This document shows, in pieces, positions 56,594 through 64,000 of a stretch of 64,000 nt of DNA (position 1 is its first letter; each line of letters starts with the position of its first letter). Below the pieces are notes generated by a model, which had not been told where the DNA came from, did not search any database, and saw only the letters and a list, made by a program, of their open reading frames with translations. The position numbers and the translations under genes are program-made. Where the stretch lies: contig NZ_NIBV01000002.1 of NCBI RefSeq assembly GCF_002632585.1, positions 1,038,613 to 1,102,612 of the forward strand, given 5' to 3'. The DNA comes from Xenorhabdus szentirmaii DSM 16338. Its GTDB lineage: Bacteria > Pseudomonadota > Gammaproteobacteria > Enterobacterales > Enterobacteriaceae.

Positions 56594-56735
56594 TTACAAT
56601 GAATGCTCCGCCCGTGTGGAGAGTCCCTATCGTGGTAGGCTAAACCACAACCAACCCACTTAAAGTGGGTACCCTGTAGCAACTGACCCGATTTAATCGG
56701 TACAGTTCAAGTCCCTCGTATTCTGTGGGCATTAT
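56594..56735 (+). ncRNA. Candidate C4-type antisense RNA region
   Basis: Begins with a segment repeated inverted at 54069-54101, then hairpins GTGGTAGGCTAAACCAC (56631-56647), ACCCACTTAAAGTGGGT (56654-56670) and CCGATTTAATCGG (56688-56700), then AGTTCAAGTCCCTC. The placement after cro, the chain of short stems and complementarity to the left operon leader recall the C4 antisense RNAs of P1-like and other phages. No covariance search was possible. Confidence 0.4.
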
Positions 56736-56773
56736 TTCCCCATTTTAACCCTCATCTATCTCAGGATAATTAA

Positions 56774-56942
56774 CGTGAAATAGCGGCCAAATATGGCATC
56801 AGTGATACCGCTATAAGGAAAAGAGCTAATTCTCAGGGATGGCAAAGGGACCTGACGGATAAGGTAAAAAAGGCCACAAGAACGAAGTTAGTTCGCAGCG
56901 AGGTTCGCACGATTGGTTCGCAGTCAGAAGTGCGAACTAATG
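56774..56942 (+). pseudogene. Terminase small subunit N-terminal remnant
   Basis: The open frame reads [43 protein letters not shown]...QSEVRTNE: the HTH-containing start of phage small terminases that bind cos/pac DNA. There is no start codon (TAA just upstream) and it runs directly into the tail-fibre-assembly remnant in another frame, so it is a recombination scar. Confidence 0.65.
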
Positions 56943-57173
56943 AAGACTCCGTTTACCTCAGCACAATGGCAGCAACAGGCCGGATATGAAAAGCAGCACC
57001 TAATGGGCGTTGCTAAAGAGCACATTGCTTCGCTGCAATATGCCGTTGACCTTAAAATGGCAACAGACGAAGAACAAGCCGCACTGGCAGAATGGAAAAA
57101 ATATTGTGTGTTATTGAACCGAGTAGACTGTTCTGCTGCTCCTGATATTCAATGGCCGGAACTGCCGTCGTAA
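56940..57173 (+). pseudogene. Tail fibre assembly protein C-terminal fragment
   Basis: 77 aa from [57 protein letters not shown] and [10 protein letters not shown] are the C-terminal half of phage tail fibre assembly (TFA) chaperones, which are usually about 140-200 aa. The N-terminal half is missing. A hairpin terminator follows. Confidence 0.75.
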
Positions 57174-57206
57174 AAATAGGGCTTCGTGCCCTTTTTTTAC
57201 GACGGC
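57164..57206 (+). terminator. Terminator after the tail-fibre-assembly remnant
   Basis: AGGGC, TTCGT loop, GCCCT and a T-run (57178-57198), enclosed by GCCGTCGTAAA / TTTACGACGGC (57164-57174 and 57196-57206), giving a long stem. Confidence 0.85.
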
Positions 57207-57439
57207 GAACCCTGTGATATTCCAAGGGTGTCGCCTAGATGTTCGTGTTCAGATGCTGGAGGATTCGGTGTGGAATATGAAGGGGTAGGAGATGATATGA
57301 AGAGACTTTCTATTTCTAATATAAAATAACCAACAAAAAATTCAATTTTCACCCATGAAGGCACTTCTTTCTGATGACGGTATTCTGATATTAAAATAAT
57401 TTATTTTTATTTAATATCATTATGTTGAGTGCTGTTTTA
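57207..57439. other. Island right-end spacer, no supported gene
   Basis: About 230 bp between the phage terminator and the right attachment copy. Short open stretches read like phage debris, but nothing can be assigned. Confidence 0.4.
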
Positions 57440-57590
57440 ACCATTGAGTGGAATGATCTAAAGCCTTCCCAAATCTTCATGATTTTATGGGCTTTTTATT
57501 CCCAAGTCTCACCAAGCTTCACCGTATCTGCATGACATTTTTGACGGTATCAGATCAATAAAGAGAGAGGTCGTTATACTGACAGATACC
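57440..57590. repeat. Right attachment copy with start of a second, lost integrase
   Basis: Repeats 50834-51007, beginning with the guaA end (ACCATTGAGTGG) and running past the integration point through GACATTTTTGACGGTATCAG to ATACTGACAGATACC (57576-57590). This last piece is the integrase start MLTDT with its ATG changed to ATA. A simple single island would not carry this second leader, so a tandem second element is inferred. Confidence 0.8.
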
Positions 57591-57597
57591 AGTCTTT

Positions 57598-57646
57598 GCC
57601 ACTCTCTTGTCACCGAGATGCAACTTGAAATCCATTGAGTATAAAT
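57598..57646. repeat. Half ERIC element
   Basis: CTCTTGTCACCGAGATGC then the AACTTGAAATCCATTGAGTAT end match the right end of the ERIC copies. The left part is absent. It abuts the truncated second integrase start. Confidence 0.7.
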
Positions 57647-57689
57647 AGCTATCGCATATTTACTTCAAATGGAATAATCAAACTTACAC

Positions 57690-57745
57690 CCTAAATCCAA
57701 GATTGCACTTCGGCGTGGCCTTTTTCGTATTTGCCACAGTCATAT
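57690..57745. repeat. CGGCGTGGC repeat, copy 1
   Basis: CTAAATCCAAGATTGCACTT then CGGCGTGGCCTTTTTCGTAT recurs at 63255-63310 (AAATCTAAGGCTGCGCCC, CGGCGTGGCTTTTTTCGTAT). The two copies lie upstream of two small genes with the same leader (59377, 63559). Confidence 0.55.
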
Positions 57746-58033
57746 TCATTGCATCATGGATGCAACAATATACAACGTAACACAAATGTATAATGCTTTC
57801 TGGCCACGCTATTTTAAGTTAAAGGGTAATATAAAGTTTCAAGTTTGGATATTAACAACAGCATACTCAAATTGTAAAAGACATTATGAAATAGTTGTAA
57901 TACGTGTCATACAGAGATAGCTATTTTTTTATAAAAAACAAAAGCGGTAATATTATCAACCAGAATAAATATCACCCTAAAATAATTCTATTTTTTGAAT
58001 AAAAAGCATCTGTAAATAAAAGGAGAAGTGATC

Positions 58034-58126
58034 GTGTTGTCAACATTATTTTTACTGGTCGGATATATTGATATCCACCACTATGATTGGTTTTTATTTA
58101 ACAGCATTACTCATCTTCAAAAATAG
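58034..58126 (+). CDS. Possible 30-aa hydrophobic peptide
   Basis: GTG start with a perfect AGGAG eight bases upstream; reads MLSTLFLLVGYIDIHHYDWF and stops after HLQK. Single hydrophobic segment. The strong ribosome site is the only support; it could equally be a leader peptide or chance. The rest of 57647-58249 is AT-rich and empty. Confidence 0.3.
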   Translation: MLSTLFLLVGYIDIHHYDWFLFNSITHLQK

Positions 58127-58249
58127 ATAAATTTACCGTAACGTGAACGCCGGGTATTCAAGTGGTGATATTTCATATTCTTTATTCAGGTTATTTTTTC
58201 TTGAAGAAAATAATCGTTTTTATCATATATAAATGGTTAAAAGGTAATT

Positions 58250-58939
58250 ATGATTAAGGCAGATAAGTATCAACCCGTTGGAGACAAAAACGTTGGTTAT
58301 CCACAAATATGTATTCGAACCAATCGTACCGCTGAACGTACGAATATGAAACCAATCATAGAAAAAGCGATTGCTATAGGAGAACAATTTCCTGAAAGTG
58401 AAAAAGAGATAATCATTAGAGAAATGTTCAAAAAATTGGGAAGTGATTTTGGTGGTGGTAGTTTTGGTCACGCATGGATTATTTATTTCAATAGCCCGGA
58501 AGAGGGTGATAATACATCATATGCTTTTCATTCGGGGTATGGTCTTGTCAAAAACTCAGAACATAGCAATGATTCACCAAAGAGGAAATTTCACCTCCAG
58601 CGTTGTGTGAAAGTTGATGAAAAAACGGTAACTCCTGAATTAATAGAAAGGAAACTTATACCTCAATTAATTGACGAGAGTAATCGGTTGTCAAAATTGA
58701 TGAAGCTTACCTCTGAAGATATGAAAAATGGTGTATATACTCCTATAACCAACTGCTCATGGTTTGCCGGAAAGCTATGGAATCAGATAATGAGTTTGAC
58801 TTTCGAACAGTCGATTGAAAATGATATCAATATTGATGAGTGGGCAGATGAAATGAATCTTCCATTTTTAAAAGATATCAGAGGGATCGGAGACCCCGGA
58901 ATGCTTGCTGAAAGTCTTGAAAAGGGATTGGAACTCTAA
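58250..58939 (+). CDS. Hypothetical protein, possible permuted papain-like (NlpC/P60-like) fold
   Basis: 229 aa, AAAGG upstream of ATG. I see GGGSFGHAWIIYFNSPEEGD (His74), YAFHSGYGLV (His94), and much later YTPITNCSWFAGKLWNQI (Cys169). His before Cys, with a hydrophobic strand after GHAW and a helix starting at NCSWF, is the order of circularly permuted papain-fold enzymes (LRAT/YiiX-type). No signal peptide. It stands alone in accessory DNA after the guaA islands. Enzyme, toxin or effector roles are all possible; none is established. Confidence 0.6.
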   Translation: MIKADKYQPVGDKNVGYPQICIRTNRTAERTNMKPIIEKAIAIGEQFPESEKEIIIREMFKKLGSDFGGGSFGHAWIIYFNSPEEGDNTSYAFHSGYGLVKNSEHSNDSPKRKFHLQRCVKVDEKTVTPELIERKLIPQLIDESNRLSKLMKLTSEDMKNGVYTPITNCSWFAGKLWNQIMSLTFEQSIENDINIDEWADEMNLPFLKDIRGIGDPGMLAESLEKGLEL

Positions 58940-59376
58940 CGGGGTTAATCAAAGATAGAGCATATAATGGAGAGATTGTTTAAAAAGATAAAGAGACTCT
59001 CATATTAAATAGAAATTGATACCGCCATTAAATTCGGCTTCAGCCATTATCAGACAGCTGGTACTATCAGTTATTATAGTGATGAGCATTGTCGGGCTAC
59101 GGCGGTATTTTTTCCTCGAAAAATAATAACAGATTTGAATTCATTGATATTTTTCAAATCGTATTCTATTAACAGCAAGCTTTGAATTTACACTTCAATT
59201 GATATTCATGACTGAGAATCATTGGATTTTTGTAGCATATAGCCAGATATTAAATCGTATTCTACCATTGTAACTGCATTGAATTGAAACTTAAACTTCA
59301 CTTAAGTAAAATTACTTGGCTGTTTATAAGTAAAATTAAATAACCTTAAACTATAATAAATATAAGTGAGGAATTT
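58940..59376. other. AT-rich spacer upstream of the MSEVN gene
   Basis: 437 bp, no supported gene. It includes a GGCGGTATTTTTTCCTCG stretch (59100-59117) that echoes GCGGTATTTTGCCGG upstream of the gene at 63559, and a final ATAAGTGAGGAATTT leader with a GAGG ribosome site. Confidence 0.45.
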
Positions 59377-59685
59377 ATGTCTGAAGTGAATAAGCCAGAA
59401 AATAAAAAAATGGGATATGAGTGCCAGATTAACCCCGATGATTATAAAATTAAGGCTAAGGTTGAATTAAGTAGTAGTATTACTGCCCCTATAAGTTCTT
59501 TTCCGTGGGCTATAATCCAATTGTATTTCGGGAATCAACTGTATCGAAAGGACTGGGATTCTCCTATGCAATATTTATACCTTAAACCTCAATCTTCGGT
59601 GGAGCAAACTTATATGCAGGTACACGATAAACATGGTCATTGGAAAGACTGGAAACCCGATCAAGAAGATATGGTGTCTTGCTAG
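59377..59685 (+). CDS. Hypothetical protein MSEVNK (102 aa)
   Basis: Starts MSEVNKPENKKMGYECQI with GAGG seven bases upstream. Middle part is hydrophobic/aromatic (SSFPWAIIQLYFGNQLYRKD), with a Trp/His-rich end (HGHWKDWKPDQEDMVSC). No signal peptide and no family recognised. A second frame (59633-59872) overlaps its 3' end and may be a frameshifted continuation or noise. The leader and first four residues resemble those of the gene at 63559 (MSDVN), suggesting shared control. Confidence 0.55.
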   Translation: MSEVNKPENKKMGYECQINPDDYKIKAKVELSSSITAPISSFPWAIIQLYFGNQLYRKDWDSPMQYLYLKPQSSVEQTYMQVHDKHGHWKDWKPDQEDMVSC

Positions 59686-60154
59686 TTATCGTGACCCGGA
59701 AGTTAAAAAATTAAGCCCCATTATGAAACAAGTTGGTAAAAAAACGTTTATTGTATTTGGTATTGATAGTAATTTACTTATTAAATTCAGGGTGATACGT
59801 CGGTATATCCTTTCAGATAGATTCACAAAAATGCAGAAAACCCTCGATGTTTATCAAGGGAGCTGCTCATAAAAGATAATTTGAAAGATTAAAGAGGAGA
59901 TATCAGTATTTAATCATATTGGTTGATATATTCTCCTCAACGAATAATGGATTTATTTGATTCGTTTTGAATAATGTGATTTTTGTATGTGCTACTTTTC
60001 TACTTAAGTTGCAATCTGCTATTCTTGCCACTCAATTTATCTCGCCTGATTTATCTTTGGTGTCTTTGGTCCCGAACATTTTTTGTCCCCAACATTCCCT
60101 GTCGAAAGCTCGTCTATAATTTATTCATCTTCAATACTAAACAAGGAAATACTA

Positions 60155-60652
60155 ATGACGATGTTGAAACAAAGGCAGCTTATGATCATTCGTGCAATGA
60201 ACGATAAAAATCACCCGATGCAACCCATTAGTGAAGAAAAGTTTAAGTTCCTTGGGGATACTTTTGGGTGGGATCAATTGGCTGATGATATCAATTATTT
60301 AATAAAAATCGGGCTGGTTAATCATGATGCCATGTATTTTGATATTGAAGGAGGTTATGGCTTTGATCCTGATGCAATGTCGCTGACTGCCACAGGTATT
60401 GATTATGCCAATATAAATACAATCGATAATGAAACCGATTCCATAACCATTGAAATCCATAAAAATATACTCGGGCAGGTTGAAACGGTCATTAATGAAA
60501 CAAATCTGTCAGATGCTGAAAAGAAAAACCTGCTGCGGTTGATAAAAGAGCATGGAATTGAATCTATTGTCGGCCAGTGTATTGATGCTGTATTCTCCAA
60601 TGCTGGGTTAGCGACCCCCATTCTTTCTGAAGTCGCTAAAAAAGGATTGTAG
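60155..60652 (+). CDS. Hypothetical protein with winged-helix-like N-terminus
   Basis: 165 aa. ATG 60155 has AAGGA seven bases upstream; upstream frame extension is rejected. Residues 5-85 (LKQRQLMIIRAMND ... DQLADDINYLIKIGLV ... LTATGIDYAN) look like a winged helix of the kind found in phage and accessory genes. The rest (about 100-165) is helical (LSDAEKKNLLRLIKEHGIES). Function unknown; accessory context. Confidence 0.55.
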   Translation: MTMLKQRQLMIIRAMNDKNHPMQPISEEKFKFLGDTFGWDQLADDINYLIKIGLVNHDAMYFDIEGGYGFDPDAMSLTATGIDYANINTIDNETDSITIEIHKNILGQVETVINETNLSDAEKKNLLRLIKEHGIESIVGQCIDAVFSNAGLATPILSEVAKKGL

Positions 60653-61042
60653 CTATTGATACCGTGCTGCCCAACGCTATTCTGTGCTTAAAGGCACTTT
60701 TTGGGAGCAAATCTTAAGAACAAGCGATGCCGAGGTGAAAAATGATTTCGGTCTACGGTATTTTCTGTCTGCGGTATTCCATAGTGTGCCAGAGTGTCGC
60801 TTGCAGTTTCTATAACTTGGGTATTATTACAGAGTGTGATTCTTTTCACGCTTTACATTCGAATAGAACAAAACTAAGAAATATTCCTAGATTAACTAAG
60901 AACCAGACTCAAGCCAATCTCCTCTCAGTTTCTTACACTGCCTGGTAATAAAAATATTTATGAAAACGTTCATCACCTTGCAATTTGCCTTTGTTATTTT
61001 TACTAAAAGGCCGGTTTTCTCGTTATCATCTGGGGATTGTAT
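60653..61042. other. Control region upstream of uhpT
   Basis: 390 bp. The uhpT promoter and any UhpA or CRP sites must lie here. I see an AAATATTCCTAGATTAACTA stretch (60878-60897), but no confident operator. No gene supported. Confidence 0.4.
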
Positions 61043-62425
61043 ATGCTCAAAATTTTGGAACAAGTTCGTAAACCGACACTGGATCTTCCAGTAGAAGTAC
61101 GCCGCAAAATGTGGTTCAAGCCATTTATGCAGTCGTACTTGGTGGTTTTTATTGGCTATATGGCGATGTATTTGGTCCGTAAGAACCTCAACGTAGCGCA
61201 GAACGACATGATTTCGACTTATGGCTTGTCGATGACGCAGCTAGGGTTAATAGCAGCGGGATTTTCGATTACTTATGGTATCGGTAAAACCGTTGTTGCT
61301 TATTATGCCGATGGTAAAAATACTAAACAGTTCCTTCCATTTATGTTGGTCTTGTCTAGCATCGCCATGTTGGGCTTTAGTATGAGTATGGGGCATTCCA
61401 GTGTCAGTATTTTTCTGATGATTGCCTTTTATGCATTGAGTGGTTTTTTTCAAAGTGTTGGCGGTCCTGCCAGTTATTCAACCATCACAAAATGGACTCC
61501 CCGCAATAAACGCGGAACTTATCTTGGCCTGTGGAATTTATCCCATAATGTCGGTGGTGCAGCCGCAGGTGGCGTTGCGGTATTCGGTGCCCATTATTTC
61601 TTTAATGGTCATGTAATTGGGATGTTTATTTTCCCTTCTATTATTGCCTTGATTATTGGTTTTATTGGCTTGAGATACGGTAATGATTCACCGGAAAGCT
61701 ACGGTTTGGGTAAAGTTGAAGAATTATTTAACGAGCCAGCCAGCACAGAGGATCTTGAAGCCGAAGAAAATCAAATGACCAAATGGGAAATCTTTGTTGA
61801 ATATGTATTAAAAAACAAAGTCATTTGGTTACTCTGTTTCGCTAACATTTTTCTTTATATCGTCCGTATCGGCATTGACCAGTGGTCACCGATTTATGGG
61901 CATCAAGTATTAGGTCATTCAACTAATATGGCGACCCTTGGGTTTACTTTATTTGAAGTCGGGGCGTTAGTAGGAACATTGATGTGGGGCTATTTGTCAG
62001 ATTTGGCGAATGGGCGCCGTGCCTTAGTTGCCTGTATTTCTCTGGGTCTGATTATTGTCAGCCTTGAATTTTATCAAAATGCTACCAATGAAGCCATGTA
62101 TTTGGGGTCGTTGTTTGTACTTGGTTTCTTAGTATTTGGCCCACAACTGTTGATTGGTGTAGCGGCGGTTGGTTTCGTACCGAAAAAAGCAATCAGTGTT
62201 GCCGATGGTGTGAAAGGAACGTTTGCTTATTTAATTGGTGACAGTTTTGCCAAGATTGGTTTGGGTATGATTGCAGATGGTGTGCCTATTTTTGGGCTGA
62301 CAGGTTGGAAAGGAACATTTGTTGCTCTCGATACTTCGGCATTTCTTTGTCTTACTTTGCTTGTCTTAGTTGCTATCGCAGAAGAAAGAAAAATCCGCCA
62401 AAATAAGAAAATGAATCGTATATAA
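61043..62425 (+). CDS. uhpT: Hexose phosphate transporter UhpT
   Basis: A 460-aa major facilitator (OPA family) antiporter taking up sugar phosphates in exchange for inorganic phosphate. The N-terminus ([20 protein letters not shown]) and the [34 protein letters not shown] and [20 protein letters not shown] segments follow E. coli UhpT closely. ATG 61043 is preferred, six bases after GGGGA; TTG 61037 is an alternative. UhpT also imports fosfomycin. Followed by uhpA. Confidence 0.95.
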   Translation: MLKILEQVRKPTLDLPVEVRRKMWFKPFMQSYLVVFIGYMAMYLVRKNLNVAQNDMISTYGLSMTQLGLIAAGFSITYGIGKTVVAYYADGKNTKQFLPFMLVLSSIAMLGFSMSMGHSSVSIFLMIAFYALSGFFQSVGGPASYSTITKWTPRNKRGTYLGLWNLSHNVGGAAAGGVAVFGAHYFFNGHVIGMFIFPSIIALIIGFIGLRYGNDSPESYGLGKVEELFNEPASTEDLEAEENQMTKWEIFVEYVLKNKVIWLLCFANIFLYIVRIGIDQWSPIYGHQVLGHSTNMATLGFTLFEVGALVGTLMWGYLSDLANGRRALVACISLGLIIVSLEFYQNATNEAMYLGSLFVLGFLVFGPQLLIGVAAVGFVPKKAISVADGVKGTFAYLIGDSFAKIGLGMIADGVPIFGLTGWKGTFVALDTSAFLCLTLLVLVAIAEERKIRQNKKMNRI

Positions 62426-62433
62426 AAACAATT

Positions 62434-62465
62434 AAATGCTGCTGTATTTTCTCGGCAGCATTTTG
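62434..62465 (+). terminator. Possible terminator after uhpT
   Basis: AAATGCTGC (62434-62442) pairs with GCAGCATTT (62455-62463), then TTG. The short T-run makes it modest. Confidence 0.55.
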
Positions 62466-62556
62466 CCATGTTCTGTAACCTAACGTTTAATATTGATTGC
62501 TAAGTGATATCAATAGGGGTAGTTTAGCTTAACCCTCTGATTTGATAAAAATAGTG

Positions 62557-63165
62557 ATGATTAAAGTAGCATTAGTTGATGATCATGTTGTCGTGCGTTC
62601 AGGATTTGCTCAATTATTGAACTTGGAGCCAGACATTGAAATTGTGGGGGAGTTCAGCTCTTGTGCAGAAGCAAGGCAAGGTTTACCTGGTTCAGGAGCG
62701 ACCGTTTGTATCCTTGATATTTCGATGAAAGATGAAAGCGGGTTTTTGTTATTGCGGGATCTTCCTTCCGGCATCTCCTGCATTATGTTGAGCGTGCATG
62801 ATTCTGCCACGATGGTGGAAAGTGCTTTGAAAGCAGGGGCACGCGGCTATCTCAGTAAACGTTGTAGTCCGGATGAATTGGTTCAGGCGGTACGTACAAC
62901 AGCAAATAATGGGTGTTATCTTACGCCGGATATTGCACTCAATTTGACGTCATCAAAAGATAAAGCAACTCCGTTGGGTCTTCTGACCAAACGAGAACGG
63001 CAAGTCAGTGAAATGCTTGCTGGTGGTATGGATGTTAAGGCAGTTGCGGCTGAATTAGGATTGAGCCATAAAACAGTACATGTACATCGAGCTAATGCGA
63101 TGAGTAAATTAGGGGTAACAAATAACGTGGGACTGGCAAATTATTTTGCATCTAGTGATATTTGA
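62557..63165 (+). CDS. uhpA: UhpA-type response regulator
   Basis: A 202-aa NarL-family regulator. Receiver with [15 protein letters not shown], phospho-Asp in [13 protein letters not shown] and Lys in [13 protein letters not shown]-terminal LuxR HTH ([36 protein letters not shown]). SKRCSPDEL and [10 protein letters not shown]-like blocks are specific to UhpA. No Shine-Dalgarno is strong. It lies 130 bp after uhpT. UhpB (sensor kinase) and UhpC (receptor) do not appear in the window, unlike the E. coli uhpABC-uhpT order. Confidence 0.9.
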   Translation: MIKVALVDDHVVVRSGFAQLLNLEPDIEIVGEFSSCAEARQGLPGSGATVCILDISMKDESGFLLLRDLPSGISCIMLSVHDSATMVESALKAGARGYLSKRCSPDELVQAVRTTANNGCYLTPDIALNLTSSKDKATPLGLLTKRERQVSEMLAGGMDVKAVAAELGLSHKTVHVHRANAMSKLGVTNNVGLANYFASSDI

Positions 63166-63254
63166 TGTGTCAGTTATTTATATGAAAAATATGAATAAGT
63201 TCTAGGTTGAGATAGCTCACGTTGCCCATAAATTAAGTTCTCCAAATCTATATA

Positions 63255-63310
63255 CCAAATCTAAGGCTGCGCCCCGGCGTGGCTTTTTTCGTATGATGGC
63301 AGTAGCCAGC
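63255..63310. repeat. CGGCGTGGC repeat, copy 2
   Basis: Matches 57690-57745 in order and sequence. The 63166-63558 spacer holds this repeat, a GCGGTATTTTGCCGG stretch and the leader of the next gene; no other gene is supported. Confidence 0.55.
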
Positions 63311-63558
63311 TTTGAGGTTATAACCTTATGAGGGTAGGGAGCACTATTTTTGATAATGGATAACGATCCCCTGCTCAGCGGTATTTTGCCGGCAGCAAAC
63401 TTCAAATATACACCTCACTGAATTGAGCATTATCTTTCAAATTATAAGCCTTGCTATAGTCGTAATCCGATTGAGATGAAATTTTGACCTAAGTAAGGTT
63501 TCTGGTGAGTTAACAGTAGGCTAAAATGACCTTTAACGAATAATAAAGTGAGGTGTTT

Positions 63559-63789
63559 ATGTCTGACGTTAATATGCTGTATGGTAAATCAGAAATAAAA
63601 AATATGCTGACCATTGATATTACCTTGGGGATGGCTAGGTGGAGTCCAGATACTGATGATTGGTCTCATTGGTGGGAATACCAGGATAATACGTATAAAA
63701 ATGGTAATAGTGGTGTGACATCTTATGGCTCCTTAGTTGCAATAGAAAATAATACGAGCATTGATGTTATAAAAACTGAAGAATTGTGA
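63559..63789 (+). CDS. Hypothetical protein MSDVN (76 aa)
   Basis: Starts MSDVNMLYGKSEIKNM, five bases after GAGG. Trp/Asp-rich centre (ARWSPDTDDWSHWWEYQDN), then Asn/Gly-rich; no signal peptide, no recognised family. Its leader (AATAAAGTGAGGTGTTTATG) and start resemble those of the gene at 59377, though the rest of the proteins differ. It could be a truncated relative or a gene controlled the same way. Confidence 0.55.
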   Translation: MSDVNMLYGKSEIKNMLTIDITLGMARWSPDTDDWSHWWEYQDNTYKNGNSGVTSYGSLVAIENNTSIDVIKTEEL

Positions 63790-63923
63790 TCACTAAAAGG
63801 GAAAGTGCTGTATATAAAAATGTCCGTTTTGCGCTGAAGCTGTAAGAAAGGAAGCTATCAAATGCAAACATTACGGCAGTAACTTACTCAATGCTAATAC
63901 TATTTATGATAAATAATGATGGA

Positions 63924-64000
63924 ATGAAAAAACTACTAATGGCATGTGCAGTGCTTATCTTAACGGGATGCGGTGAAAACTACAGTGAATATAACGGAAT
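63924..64000 (+). CDS. Lipoprotein, 5' end only (runs off right edge)
   Basis: ATG 63924 begins MKKLLMACAVLILTGCGENY: a short lipoprotein signal with lipobox LTGC (Cys16). Only 25 codons are in the window. Family unknown. Confidence 0.65.
   Translation, partial: MKKLLMACAVLILTGCGENYSEYNG

Noticed and set aside
56631-56735. tRNA-like sequence (GTTCAAGTCCC and several short stems)
   Set aside because: The putative T-arm does not pair and no acceptor or anticodon arm can be drawn; treated as an antisense-RNA candidate instead.

Overview
The window reads as a chromosomal segment of a Morganellaceae bacterium, most likely Xenorhabdus (Photorhabdus is the alternative). The reasons are enterobacterial housekeeping genes with E. 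coli-like neighbours (ppk-ppx-yfgG, purMN/upp-uraA/hda, yfgD-bepA-perM, bcp-gcvR-dapA-bamC-purC, tmcA-ypfN-dapE-yffB, xseA/guaBA), moderately AT-rich coding sequence, many ERIC-type intergenic repeats, and a large non-ribosomal peptide synthetase (NRPS). The genus is an inference, not something the sequence states.

Layout. (1) 1-7643, minus strand: the 5' part of an NRPS (starter C-A-T, dual E/C-like C-A-T, C...) that runs off the left edge. It is divergent from a choloylglycine-hydrolase-type acylase (8530-9540), with an IS1 remnant between them. (2) 9.7-46 kb: mostly core genes: polyphosphate metabolism, spermidine acetylation, purine synthesis (purMN with a PurR box, purC), uracil salvage (upp-uraA), replication control (hda), outer-membrane quality control (bepA, bamC), lysine/peptidoglycan precursors (dapA, dapE, a VanY-type carboxypeptidase), tRNA acetylation (tmcA), a lone NarP-type regulator and malic enzyme maeB. 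(3) 38.6-45.1 kb: an iron/haem locus with two Fur-box-like sites: ChaN lipoprotein, a second TonB, an oligopeptidase B with an export signal, and a TonB-dependent haem-type receptor. (4) 46.2-50.9 kb: xseA divergent from guaB-guaA.

(5) 50.8-57.6 kb: a degenerate P4-like genomic island at the 3' end of guaA. About 150-170 bp of the guaA 3' end and downstream sequence recurs at 57440-57590, and that second copy ends in the first codons of another integrase gene. This suggests two islands once stood in tandem. Island 1 has a decayed integrase interrupted by an IS701-family element (51229-52624, 13-bp perfect terminal repeats, YTAG target duplication), an alpA operon with three tiny genes, a CI-like repressor with a PD-(D/E)XK/HsdR-N-type protein, a frameshifted cro, operator-like repeats at both early control regions, a candidate C4-type antisense RNA, and scraps of terminase and tail-fibre-assembly genes. 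(6) 57.6-60.7 kb: AT-rich accessory DNA with orphan genes, including a possible circularly permuted papain-like protein. (7) 61-64 kb: uhpT followed by uhpA without uhpB/uhpC, then two small accessory genes, the last cut by the right edge.

Links between genes: purM-purN and upp share a control region with a PurR operator, and upp also has the GA-plus-T-run start used for UTP-sensitive expression. The chaN-tonB-ptrB-receptor series looks like one iron-responsive haem acquisition unit. The CI repressor of the guaA island probably controls both its own divergent promoter and the alpA operon through related operator sites.
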